Positions 16,401 through 23,787 of a stretch of 30,050 nt of DNA are shown piece by piece. The position numbers and the translations under genes were made by a program. The stretch is from positions 1 through 30,050 of the forward strand of contig DAOKYY010000037.1 of NCBI GenBank assembly GCA_035325905.1, in the 5' to 3' direction. The notes below the pieces were generated by a model. That model saw only the letters and a program-made list of their open reading frames with translations, was not told the origin of the DNA and did no database searches. Each line of letters begins with the position of its first letter. The first letter of the stretch is position 1. Source of the DNA: DYGX01 sp035325905 (GTDB taxonomy: Bacteria; Chloroflexota; Anaerolineae; Aggregatilineales; Aggregatilineaceae).

Positions 16401-16876
16401 TAGACCGCGCCCGGCCCGCCCTCGTTCTCGGCCAGATACGCCCCGTCGCCGTCCAGGCGCTGATCGTCCTCGTAATAGACCGTCTGCCCGCCGCGCGTGA
16501 CGATGAAGCGATACCAGAGAATCGCCGGCGCGTCGCCGACTTCGATCGTCGCTTCCCACAAGTCGTACCCGTCGGGCGTGGTGGCGGCGACCACCATCGG
16601 GACCAGGTCCTGACGGTCGCGCAGGGTGTTGAAAACGCGCACGGTCGCGCTATCGAGATTGCCGGTCGCGGCGCGCAGCCGCAGCGTGACCGCGCTGCCA
16701 AACGGGGCCGCGCCGCCCGGCGTGCGGTAGAGATCATCGCGGCTGTCGTGGTACAGCGCCTCGGCGTCGATGCCCTCCTGCGCGCGGGCGCTCAGCGCGC
16801 CCAATGGCAGCAGGGCCGCGATCAGCAGCGCCAGGGCGATTCCATGCGCCAGTGTATAGAGCGGGTTACGGTTCAC
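13409..16876 (-). CDS. Secreted multidomain GH13 amylase/pullulanase with FnIII and starch-binding domains
   Basis: Extracellular starch or pullulan hydrolase, 1155 aa. Order: signal peptide (ends near LSARAQ); N-terminal CBM34-like sheet (to about 170); GH13 barrel beginning VVYQIFPDRFRNGDP, with ILDGVFNH, nucleophile D418 in GGWRLDV, acid/base E452 in IIGEEW and D533 in LLGSHDTSR; C-terminal amylase sheet; fibronectin III (718-812); an unassigned beta domain (813-943); a second FnIII (944-1039); and a CBM20-like starch-binding domain (1040-1155) with VYIAGSFG, NWDPAG and EYKYVRGTWD. The layout resembles bacterial amylopullulanases and neopullulanases; exact bond preference is not readable. 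The start is GTG 16876, with AGGAAAGGA upstream; an ATG nearby hits a stop. It follows malG in the same direction and would feed the MalEFG importer. Confidence 0.92.
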   Translation of the reverse strand: MNRNPLYTLAHGIALALLIAALLPLGALSARAQEGIDAEALYHDSRDDLYRTPGGAAPFGSAVTLRLRAATGNLDSATVRVFNTLRDRQDLVPMVVAATTPDGYDLWEATIEVGDAPAILWYRFIVTRGGQTVYYEDDQRLDGDGAYLAENEGGPGAVYTQSPDLSYQITVYDPAFSTPEWMRNAVVYQIFPDRFRNGDPANDPSDGSATFYGALPLIFHETWNEPPVDPRQPGEFNEIWGSDFFGGDLAGITEKLDYLADLGVTALYLNPIFAARSNHRYDTADFLAIDPLLGTRADFDTLIAEADARGMKVILDGVFNHMSSDSAFFDRYNRFPAVVGACESEDSEWRDWFFFVEPQGPQPALCVGDESFYVSWAGYDSIPKLDNANAEVRDYFFAGEGSVARTWGEAGIGGWRLDVGGDIDPGGPANDYWERFREVVREVNPDAVIIGEEWQDASRWLGGAEWDAVMNYRLRRGILGFARDAIFTDNDANGDNTIRPLGPGQLDALIESIAEDYPPQAYHAMMNLLGSHDTSRAFFVVGDDPARLKLAALVQFTLPGAPAVYYGDEIALDAPSQPDSGGNLQDDPYNRAPYPWPDAEGDAYRRDEDMLAFYRQLGALRNEHPALREGERITLRADDEAGVLAYLRRDATAGDAALVVINQSETEQTVSLELAGLVPDGLTLEPTFGGAPITVGAEPVSMTIPALGGEIWAGTALAPFSALEAPANLSAEGAPGAVSLAWDAVPDASGYRVYRSPIASGGFEPVTGEPVIEAAYVDDAVTNGYRYYYAVAAVGADGLPGALSEPVAVTPSATIAETFYVRQGARLDAAEPLSLVLEAGTLAEVSAAIRIEGVTEADGPAEGVRAQAALVPEGADLEAAAWQPMTYAGELDGADVYRAEFQPNAAQAYQGVARFSTDAGETWQIVTLPATLYPPLTVTRGDDATAPDAPAAVRVPRATTAGVQVEWDASPSEDVAFYRVYRTVRGQEQMLLAEIPAGGDNRFTDTDATLRKRHTYAVSAVDAAYNESGQTTAEEVVIERPVVSVTFNVTVPEATDTGEGDVYIAGSFGDAYPNWDPAGLVMTQVDPTHWTITLELGEGASAEYKYVRGTWDAVEKGPACEEIANRRLKVTLPPGASDLTVEDTVAKWRDLDNCG

Positions 16877-16899
16877 AGCCAGGCCATCCTTTCCTAATC

Positions 16900-16937
16900 A
16901 GCTAAAAGCAGCGATCAGCTCTTAGCGTTTAGCTTAA
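16900..16937 (+). repeat. Heptanucleotide AGC repeat upstream of the GH13 gene
   Basis: AGC starts at 16900, 16907, 16917, 16924 and 16931 (with an extra one at 16910): 7-base phasing with a single 3-base slip. It lies just upstream of the GTG start and would be in the mRNA leader if transcribed from malG. Confidence 0.65.
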
Positions 16938-17012
16938 AAAAACGAGTGTCACATGGCCGCCCTTGTCGCTGCGACCGTCAAGTAACCCCTGGGTATCCCT
17001 GACTTGGCTTTT

Positions 17013-17030
17013 GCTCATCGCTAACTGCGT
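17013..17030 (-). repeat. Short heptanucleotide GCT repeat
   Basis: GCT at 17013 and 17020 and GCG at 17027, exactly 7 apart, with the core GCTAACTGCG as in the other arrays of this family. It is a small member of that family, in the gap between malG and the GH13 gene. Confidence 0.5.
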
Positions 17031-17040
17031 AGACCAAGCC

Positions 17041-17071
17041 GCCGCCTCAGTCCAGGCAAGACCGGGGCGGC
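17041..17071 (-). terminator. Hairpin between malG and the secreted GH13 gene
   Basis: On the minus strand GCCGCC pairs with GGCGGC, and inside it CGGTC with GACTG, separated by one C/A mismatch: about 11 bp with a 7-nt loop. It starts about 55 bp after the malG stop. There is no real T-run, so it may be an mRNA-stabilising or pausing structure and not a full terminator. Confidence 0.35.
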
Positions 17072-17126
17072 AGCCGATGTCAACCCTTGTGGAACTTCAC
17101 GCGACGGCGACGACGCCCCGCCGGCG

Positions 17127-18038
17127 CTAGCCCTTGACCGCGCCCGCGGTCAGCCCGCCCACGATGTAGTCCTGCATGAGCAGGTACAGCACGACAATGG
17201 GCACCGCGCCGATCAGCGCGCCCGCCGCGAACACACCCCATTGCTGCGAGAACTGCTCGCCGAGGAATAGGTTCAGGCCGACGGCCAGCGTCTGCTGCTG
17301 GGTGTTTTTCAGCAGCGTCAGCGCGATGATCACGTCGTTGTAGGTGCTGATGAAGGTCAGGATGCCGACCACGGCCAGGATCGGGCGCACCAGCGGGAAC
17401 AGAATCTGCCAGAAAATGCGCCAGTCCGACGCGCCGTCGATCATCGCCGACTCGTCCAGATCGCGCGGGACCGAGTCGAAGAAGCCCTTCATCAGCCAGG
17501 TGTTGATCCCCAGCGCGCCGCCGAGGTACACCAGAATCAGGCCGCCGTGCGAGTTCAGCCCCAGCGAAGGGATATAGTTCCCGATCTCCTGGATTAGCAG
17601 GAAGGTCGCCACAATGGTCAGCGAGTTCGGGAAGACCTGGATCAGGAACACGGTCAGCAGCGTGGCGTCGCGCCCCCGGAAGCGGAAGCGCGAGAACGCG
17701 TAGGCGGCGAAGGTGCTGACCAGGACGGACAGCACCATCGTGATCGTCGAGACTTTGATCGAGTTCCACAGCCAGCGCGTGAAGGGGTGGATGTCGCTGT
17801 TGAGCAGCGTCTCGTAGTTGTCCAGCGTCGCGCCCTGCGGAATCAGGCCGAGGTTCACCAAGCTGTTGCGCGGATCGAACGACGCCGACGCGATCCAGAT
17901 GATCGGAAACAGCGCATAGAACAGCGCGAGCAGCAGCAGGACGAGCCGCACCGCCAGCTGGCGGCTGCGCTGTCGCTGGCGCTGGCGCTGAAGCTGCGCC
18001 TGTGATGTGCGTGGGGCAGAGGCGGCTGCGCTAGACAT
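17127..18038 (-). CDS. malG: Maltodextrin ABC transporter permease MalG
   Basis: Inner-membrane subunit, 303 aa, partner of MalF. After a basic N-terminal tail with an unusual QRQRQRQRSRQ run comes a first helix LVLLLLALFYALFPIIWIASASFDP, then NSIKVSTITMVLSVLVSTFAAYAFSR and further helices. The EAA loop reads DESAMIDGASDWRIFWQILFPL, the contact to the ATPase. The end LMQDYIVGGLTAGAVKG matches the MalG C-terminus, which in E. coli reaches towards the binding protein. ATG 18038 lies inside the malF end: the two genes overlap by 8 bp, so translation is coupled. No MalK-type ATPase is encoded in the window; a shared ATPase elsewhere must serve the system. Confidence 0.93.
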   Translation of the reverse strand: MSSAAASAPRTSQAQLQRQRQRQRSRQLAVRLVLLLLALFYALFPIIWIASASFDPRNSLVNLGLIPQGATLDNYETLLNSDIHPFTRWLWNSIKVSTITMVLSVLVSTFAAYAFSRFRFRGRDATLLTVFLIQVFPNSLTIVATFLLIQEIGNYIPSLGLNSHGGLILVYLGGALGINTWLMKGFFDSVPRDLDESAMIDGASDWRIFWQILFPLVRPILAVVGILTFISTYNDVIIALTLLKNTQQQTLAVGLNLFLGEQFSQQWGVFAAGALIGAVPIVVLYLLMQDYIVGGLTAGAVKG

Positions 18039-20019
18039 TTTTCGACGTCTCCTCCCACGATCGCGTGAAGCGGTAGTTAAAGATCGTGATCGCCGCCACC
18101 AGCAGGAAGATCACGAGCGTGATCGCCGAAGCGAAGGCGTAGTTCGTCCCGCCGCCAGAGCCGAACGCCTGCTCATAGGTGTATGTGATCAGGATATCGG
18201 TGTGACCGGCAGGCACGGAGCTGTTGGCAATCGGCGGGCCGCCTTCGTTAAACAGCTCGATCACGGTGAAGTTGTTGAAGTTGTACGCGAACGAGGCGAT
18301 CAGCAGCGGGCCGACCGCGACCAGCAGCAGCGGCAGCGTCAGGTTGCGGAAGCGCTGCCACGCGTTCGCCCCGTCCACTTCCGCCGCTTCGTACATATCC
18401 TGCGGAATCGACTGGAGCGCCCCGGTGCAGATCAGCATCATGTACGGGAAGCCGAGCCAAAGCTGGATCATCAGGATACCGGCTTTGGCCCACATCGGGT
18501 CAGAGTACCAGCCCGGCGCGTTGCCCTCGCCCACAATGCGCTCCAGAAAGTCGTTGATCAGCCCCAGACGCGGGTTCAGCAGCCCGCGCCAGACCAGCGT
18601 GCTGATAAATGACGGGATGGCGTAGGGGATCAGGATCAGCGAGCGCCAGACTTTGCGCCCCGGAATAAGCTTGTCGTTGAGCAGCAGGGCGAACGACAGC
18701 CCCAGCGAGAAGGTTGTCACGACCGCCAGGAACGCGTGCGCGATCGTCCATAGGAAGATCCGCACGAACGGGCCGCGCAGGCGCTGATCGGTGAACAGCC
18801 GCTCAAAGTGATCGAACCCGATGATCTTGTAGTATCCGGGCGAGAGCGTGGTGGGCAGGTCTTCGATCACATCCGCGCTGGCCGATTCCGCGACGAGCGT
18901 GAACGTGCCGTCAATCGGGCGGTAGATCGCGTCCGTCGCCCGGTCGACAAACACATTCCGCGCCTCGTCGTAGTCGTAGCGCGGGCGGAAGCGCCCGGCG
19001 CGCGAGGCGGAGAAGGGATCGATGTAGAACGGGTCGTCCGCTTCGCCGAAGGTCAGCGCCGGCAGCGTCTGCGTCAGGGCGGTGCGCTCGCGGTTCGACA
19101 GAATGCGGTAGCCCTCAATCGTCTGCGGCTGGCCGTTGATGTTCACGCGACCATCGGGCCACGCCAGGATCGTGTCGCGCCCCGCGACGGCGTACAGAAT
19201 GTACCCGTCGCCTTCCGCCGGGCGGAACAGGTACGCCTCGTACTCGTCCGGGCTGCGACCGGTGTTGTCCACAAACAAAGCTTTCGCCGGGTCGAGCGCG
19301 TAGCCGACCGGCACCGCCGCCGGGTTGTCTATCGAGAGGATCGGGACCGCCCCCAGCGGATAGCCATAATCCAGCGCGTCAGTATCGGCCAGCGCCGCGC
19401 CAGCCTCGTCCGGCGTCAGATATTCGGCGCCTTCAATCGTGACCGGCGGCGTGCCGTCTTCCACCTCCTCAACGCCAGCCGTCCCGGCCTGCTCCGGCGT
19501 GACCGGCTCGATCTCGTCGTCTTCGGTGATCGTGTACACCTGCCGGTCGTCGCGGCCCACCAGCCAGAGCAAGTATTTACCGTCGTCGTTGCGATACGGC
19601 AGCGCATCGTAGTACTGCTGCCCTTCCGGCAAAAACCGGTATTCCGGGGCGGATTGGATGCGCTCGATCGCCTGCGTCTCATTCAGCAGATTGCCGGTCT
19701 TATAGTTGGTAAAAGCAGTGTAGACGGTGAAGAGGGTGGGATAGGCCACCATCAACACCATGAGCGATAGACCCGGAGAAAACCAGCGGAAGGGATAGAG
19801 GCTGCGGCTCAGGAACGCCGCGTTGATACCCACGGTGACGACGAGGACCGCGATTGCCAGGAACCAGACGCGGTCGTCGATCAGGCGGATGAGGAACCAT
19901 AGGGCGAAGGCATCGATGAACGCCAGGCCCCCCAGGAGCAGCAAGGTGCTCGTCACTGAGCCGGAAAAGAGGGCGAGGGGTCCGCCAGGACCCCTGCCCG
20001 TTTTTTTCTCAGCGTTCAT
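18031..20019 (-). CDS. malF: Maltodextrin ABC transporter permease MalF with enlarged P2 loop
   Basis: Inner-membrane subunit, 662 aa, against 514 in E. coli. Three N-terminal helices (about 22-46, 51-71, 82-104) precede an external loop from about 105 to 416. The membrane part then resumes with FVRIFLWTIAHAFLAVVTTF, YAIPSFISTLVWRGL, WLGFPYMMLICTGAL, the EAA loop EAAEVDGANAWQRF (544-557), and FAYNFNNFTVIELF. The loop corresponds to MalF P2, which grips the binding protein: NTGRSPDEYEAYLFRP, the YRPIDGTF segment and LSPGYYKIIGFDHFERLFTD align with E. coli. It is longer by about 130 residues, with an acidic insert around 165-215. ATG 20019 has CAGAGG upstream, 42 bp after malE. Confidence 0.93.
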   Translation of the reverse strand: MNAEKKTGRGPGGPLALFSGSVTSTLLLLGGLAFIDAFALWFLIRLIDDRVWFLAIAVLVVTVGINAAFLSRSLYPFRWFSPGLSLMVLMVAYPTLFTVYTAFTNYKTGNLLNETQAIERIQSAPEYRFLPEGQQYYDALPYRNDDGKYLLWLVGRDDRQVYTITEDDEIEPVTPEQAGTAGVEEVEDGTPPVTIEGAEYLTPDEAGAALADTDALDYGYPLGAVPILSIDNPAAVPVGYALDPAKALFVDNTGRSPDEYEAYLFRPAEGDGYILYAVAGRDTILAWPDGRVNINGQPQTIEGYRILSNRERTALTQTLPALTFGEADDPFYIDPFSASRAGRFRPRYDYDEARNVFVDRATDAIYRPIDGTFTLVAESASADVIEDLPTTLSPGYYKIIGFDHFERLFTDQRLRGPFVRIFLWTIAHAFLAVVTTFSLGLSFALLLNDKLIPGRKVWRSLILIPYAIPSFISTLVWRGLLNPRLGLINDFLERIVGEGNAPGWYSDPMWAKAGILMIQLWLGFPYMMLICTGALQSIPQDMYEAAEVDGANAWQRFRNLTLPLLLVAVGPLLIASFAYNFNNFTVIELFNEGGPPIANSSVPAGHTDILITYTYEQAFGSGGGTNYAFASAITLVIFLLVAAITIFNYRFTRSWEETSKNV

Positions 20020-20061
20020 GAACCTGTCAACCTCTGAGGTCCGACGCCGCTAAGACTAGCT

Positions 20062-21288
20062 TTACGAAGAGCCTTCGGTCTCTTCACCCGCAATCGCCGC
20101 GCGGATCTGCTCCGCCGCGTCCGCCAGAGCGTCTGCCGGCTCAAGCTGCTGCTGGATCACCAGTTGCATCGCGTTGCCCCAGGCCGTCCAGACCGCCGAC
20201 ATTTCGGGGATGGCGGGCATCGGGATACCGTTCACCGCCGACTCGCCAAAGGCCGCCAGCAGCGGGTCCTCGATCTCCTCAAGGATCGGCATCCAGGCTG
20301 GCGGGCGCGGCTCGCCCTCGTACAGGGCCAGCATCACGTCGTCAGTCGCGACAAACTCGTTGAGGAAGATCTGCGCCAGCTGCGGGTCCTGGCTGAAGGC
20401 GCTGACCATGAAGCCCTGCACCGACAGGAACGGGCGCGCCGGGCCAGCCGGGCCAGCCGGGATTTCGCTGATCTCGAACGGAACGCCCGACGCCTTGATG
20501 CGCTCAACCGCCCAGGGGCCGCTGACCATCATCGCCGCTTCGCCGCTCTCGAACAGCGCGTGCATCGAGTCGTAGTCCAGGCCGTCGGGGGTCAGGCCGT
20601 CTTCGACCATGCCATCCAGCCACTCCAGCGCCGCGATCGCGCCTTCGCTGTCGATCCCCACGTCCTGCGGATCGTAGCCGACGCCTTCTTCAAACCCGAA
20701 GACGTAGCCGCCGAAGGCGGTCATCAGCGGGAAGAGGTGGAACGGGTCGTTCTCCTGGATCACATAGCCGTAGGGGGCCGTGCCCGCGCCGACCAGCTCT
20801 TCGGAAATGGCGCGCACGTCGTCCCAGGTCTCAGGCGCGTCGGGCACCAGCTCCGGGTTGCGGAAGAAGCCGACGCTCTCCGCCGAATAGGGCATGCCGT
20901 ACAGCTCGCCTTCGTAGGTGAAGGCATCGATCGCCGCCGGTAGGAAGCTCTCGGCGTTCGCGCCGAGGTCGATCGGCGACAGCAGGCCGCTCGCCACCAG
21001 CTCGCCGATCCAGTCGTGCGCGCCGATGAAGATGTCCGGGCCTTCGCCCGCCGGGCCGGCGATAATGAACTGGTCGCGGATATCCCCGAACGCCAGCTGC
21101 TGGATCACCACTTCGACGCCATACTCGTCGGTGAACTCCGGCGCGACCGCCTCGAGGATCGGCGCGCGGTTGAGGTCGGCCCAGATCGTCAGGGTCTGGC
21201 CCTGCGCCTTAGCAGGCCGGTAGGCAGCTGGCGCGACGACCATCGCGAACACAAGTAAGGCAATAAGGATCATAGAACGGCGATTCAT
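20062..21288 (-). CDS. malE: Maltose/maltodextrin-binding protein MalE
   Basis: Exported solute-binding protein, 408 aa, cluster-1 (MBP) family. The signal peptide has RR near the start, the hydrophobic core LIALLVFAMVVAP and a cleavage site near RPAKAQ. The mature start QTLTIWADLNRAPILEAVAPEF, GEGPDIFIGAHDWIGELV, the GMPYSAESVGFFRNP hinge and AAMMVSGPW are all MalE hallmarks. No lipobox cysteine is present, unlike in many monoderm bacteria. ATG 21288 has GGAGGG 9 bases upstream; the in-frame extension to 21339 would hide the signal peptide. First gene of malE-malF-malG-GH13, reading away from the malZ control region. Confidence 0.93.
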   Translation of the reverse strand: MNRRSMILIALLVFAMVVAPAAYRPAKAQGQTLTIWADLNRAPILEAVAPEFTDEYGVEVVIQQLAFGDIRDQFIIAGPAGEGPDIFIGAHDWIGELVASGLLSPIDLGANAESFLPAAIDAFTYEGELYGMPYSAESVGFFRNPELVPDAPETWDDVRAISEELVGAGTAPYGYVIQENDPFHLFPLMTAFGGYVFGFEEGVGYDPQDVGIDSEGAIAALEWLDGMVEDGLTPDGLDYDSMHALFESGEAAMMVSGPWAVERIKASGVPFEISEIPAGPAGPARPFLSVQGFMVSAFSQDPQLAQIFLNEFVATDDVMLALYEGEPRPPAWMPILEEIEDPLLAAFGESAVNGIPMPAIPEMSAVWTAWGNAMQLVIQQQLEPADALADAAEQIRAAIAGEETEGSS

Positions 21289-21487
21289 ACGTGTAGCCCT
21301 CCATCTGAAACGTCCATCGCTGGACCCACTCGAAACCATTACAGCCGTGAAATAGATCGCTCAGCACCCGCCCTGCCTGCCACGCGGGAAATGATCGCTG
21401 CTCAGGTGGCGACCATGACTGGCGCCTTCGATTCGTCGCCTCCGCCCGGACGTGACTGCGACGGGGGCATGGTGCTTTATCGATCTC

Positions 21488-21531
21488 AGCAATTACAAAT
21501 GTACACCATTTAGAGATGATCAGGTAGTATA
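21488..21531 (-). promoter_or_regulatory. Candidate malE control site: shared motifs and -10
   Basis: Minus-strand TATACT (plus 21526-21531) is a 5/6 -10 box, though no good -35 is seen. Just downstream of it lie AGCAATTACAAA (21488-21499), TGTACACC (21500-21507) and the inverted repeat AAATG-tacac-CATTT (21497-21511). The first two motifs recur on the malZ side, which suggests one regulator acting on both promoters. Confidence 0.4.
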
Positions 21532-21629
21532 TGGGCTTATCGTAGCCTCCCGCATAGGGGCGAGCAGCGCACCCGGTACGCAGCCCGGCGCATCCTCATA
21601 AAACTTTAAGCCCACCTCTTTTAAGGCTC

Positions 21630-21674
21630 TTGACTCGGACTGTACACCCGTTTTCGAATTAGAGCAATTACGAA
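21630..21674 (+). promoter_or_regulatory. Candidate malZ promoter with overlapping operator
   Basis: TTGACT (21630-21635), 18 bp, then TCGAAT (21654-21659). Overlapping the -10 is a near-palindrome, TTCGAATT-agagc-AATTaCGAA (21653-21674). TGTACACC (21641-21648) and AGCAATTACGAA (21663-21674) repeat the motifs near malE. The geometry fits a repressor, but its identity is unknown. The remaining parts of 21289-21741 show no gene. Confidence 0.4.
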
Positions 21675-21741
21675 CGAAAAACGCGCGCGCGACGCCTGCG
21701 TCACGCGCCGGACGCCACAGAAAACGCACAGGAGACCGCGC

Positions 21742-23604
21742 ATGTCCCCCAATCGCTGGCAGGAGACGCTCCATCACGATGGTTCGGCGCAGTACGTAAC
21801 GCCCGGCAGCCACCCGATCGGGAGCACGGTTACGATCCGGCTGCGGGCCGGGCGCGACGCACCGCTGGAGCAGGTGTACCTGCGGACCGCGCCCGATGGC
21901 GAGGAAGACGCGACGCTCATGCAGCGCGAGCCGGGCGACGGCCCCGCCTGCTGGTGGCGCGCCGAGCTGCGCCTGATCATGCCGCGCACCGAGTACCGGT
22001 TCTATCTCGTCACCGCCGAGGGAACGTGGTGGTATAGCGCGGCGGGGCTGACGCGCCACAACGTGCCCGACGCGACCGACTTCAAGCTGCTGGCTGGCGT
22101 CCAGACGCCGGAGTGGGTGCGCGACAGCGTCTTCTACCAGATTTTCCCGGACACGTTCTGGGATGGCGACCCGTCCAACAACGTGCGCAGCGGCGAGCGG
22201 CTGTGCTATGGGCGACCGGTCATCGCGCGCCGCTGGGACGAGCTGCCGCTCGGGCGGGGCCAGGGGCACGGCGTCGAGTTCTTCGGCGGCGACCTGGCGG
22301 GCATCGTCCAGCGCCTCGACTACTTGCAGGATTTGGGCGTGACCGCGCTCTACCTCAACCCGATCTTCACTTCGCCCAGCAACCACCGCTACGACATCGC
22401 GGACTTCACCGCCGTTGATCCGCACCTGGGCGGCGACGAGGCGCTGATCGCGCTGCGCCAGGCGCTCGACGCGCGCGGTATGCGTCTGGTGCTCGACATC
22501 ACGCCCAACCATTGCAGCATGATCCATCCCTGGTTCGTGGCGGCGCAGGCCGACCCCGCCGCGCCGACCGCCGAGTATTTCACCTTTCACGAGCACCCGG
22601 CGAAGTACGAAGCCTGGATGGGCGTCCGCTCGCTGCCCAAGCTGGACTATCGCAGCGCGGCGCTGCGCGAGGAAATGTACGCCGGTCAGGGCGCGATCCT
22701 GCGGCGCTGGCTGCGCCCGCCTTTCCGCATCGACGGCTGGCGGCTGGACGTGGCGAACATGATGGGCCGCCTCGGCGCGAGCCTGCTGACGCACAAAGTC
22801 GGGCGCGGTATCCGGCGCGCGGTCAAGGAAGAGAACCCGGACGCCTACCTGCTCGGCGAGCACTATTTCGACGGGACGCCTTACCTGCAAGGCGACGAGC
22901 TGGACGCCAGCATGAATTACCAGGGCTTCGCCTTTCCGCTGCTGGCCTGGCTGAGCGGGTTCGATCTGACCGGCGCACCGTTCGGCGGCTGGGTCAGCCG
23001 CCCGCCGCTGCCCACCGAGGCGCTGGCCGCGCAATGGCGCGCGTATCTCGCGGCGATCCCCTGGGCCATCGCCCTCCAGCAGTTCAACCTGCTCGGCACG
23101 CACGATACGCCGCGCGTAGCGACGCTGCTGGGCGACGACGAGGCGCGGATCCGCGCCGCCGCGACGCTGTTGATGACGTTCCCCGGTGTCCCCTCAATCT
23201 ACTACGGCGACGAGATCGGGCTGAGCGGCGACGGCGACCCGGACAACCGCCGCCCGATGATCTGGGACGAGGCGCGCTGGAACCATGCGCGGCGCGCCCT
23301 GTTCCAGCGCCTGATCGCGCTGCGGCGTGGCTCGCCCGCCCTGCGCGAAGGCGGCTTCCAGGTGCTCCACGCGGCGGGCGATACGCTCGCGTTTCTGCGC
23401 GAAGCCTCTGACGAGCGGTTGATCGTCGTGGCCCGGCGCGGAGATGACGGATTGCGCGAGGTGCCGGTCGCGGCGGCGGCGCTGCGGGATGGGACGCGCC
23501 TGCGCGAGCTACTGGGCGGCGGCGAAGCGACCGTCATCGGCGGCACGCTGCCGCTGGCCGGGCTAGATGGAGCCGGGGCGCAGGTCTGGCGCGTGGTAGG
23601 CTGA
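21742..23604 (+). CDS. malZ: MalZ-like maltodextrin glucosidase (GH13)
   Basis: Cytoplasmic GH13 enzyme, 620 aa (E. coli MalZ is 605), that would trim glucose from imported maltodextrins. No signal peptide. A CBM34-like N-terminal sheet covers residues 1-115; the barrel starts at SVFYQIFPDTFWDGDP. Catalytic groups are D336 in DGWRLDVANMMG, E373 in LLGEHYFDG and D455 in LLGTHDTPR. MalZ-like blocks include FFGGDLAGI, GVTALYLNPIF, LPKLDYRS and PSIYYGDEIGLSGDGDP. AGGAG (21730-21734) serves ATG 21742. It diverges from malE across a 453-bp region, and its barrel resembles that of the secreted enzyme at 13409 in several motifs, though it lacks the export signal and the C-terminal domains. A neopullulanase-type activity is an alternative. 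Confidence 0.9.
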   Translation: MSPNRWQETLHHDGSAQYVTPGSHPIGSTVTIRLRAGRDAPLEQVYLRTAPDGEEDATLMQREPGDGPACWWRAELRLIMPRTEYRFYLVTAEGTWWYSAAGLTRHNVPDATDFKLLAGVQTPEWVRDSVFYQIFPDTFWDGDPSNNVRSGERLCYGRPVIARRWDELPLGRGQGHGVEFFGGDLAGIVQRLDYLQDLGVTALYLNPIFTSPSNHRYDIADFTAVDPHLGGDEALIALRQALDARGMRLVLDITPNHCSMIHPWFVAAQADPAAPTAEYFTFHEHPAKYEAWMGVRSLPKLDYRSAALREEMYAGQGAILRRWLRPPFRIDGWRLDVANMMGRLGASLLTHKVGRGIRRAVKEENPDAYLLGEHYFDGTPYLQGDELDASMNYQGFAFPLLAWLSGFDLTGAPFGGWVSRPPLPTEALAAQWRAYLAAIPWAIALQQFNLLGTHDTPRVATLLGDDEARIRAAATLLMTFPGVPSIYYGDEIGLSGDGDPDNRRPMIWDEARWNHARRALFQRLIALRRGSPALREGGFQVLHAAGDTLAFLREASDERLIVVARRGDDGLREVPVAAAALRDGTRLRELLGGGEATVIGGTLPLAGLDGAGAQVWRVVG

Positions 23605-23693
23605 GACGGTCGGCAAAAACGCCCTGCCGGAGCGTATAACTGGATGGGGCAGAGGTCCGCGCGCTCGCGGAGCGGTCGCGATGGCGAAAAGAG

Positions 23694-23718
23694 CGTGCGC
23701 TCGTCCCGCGAGCGCGCG
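23694..23718 (+). other. GC-rich hairpin between malZ and the peptidase gene
   Basis: GCGCTCG (23697-23703) pairs with CGAGCGC (23709-23715) around TCCCG, extendable to 10 bp with one G-U pair. No T-run follows, so it is not a standard terminator. It lies about 70 bp before the peptidase start. Confidence 0.3.
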
Positions 23719-23787
23719 ACAGGCGCGGTCACGTTGGCCCCGCCTTGAGCGCGTTCTGATCGCGCCGCGAGGACTGGAGCAACCGCC

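Noticed and set aside
20020..20034. TTGACA as an internal promoter before malF
   Set aside because: The box lies between the ribosome site and the start codon, so its -10 would fall inside malF and remove the start.
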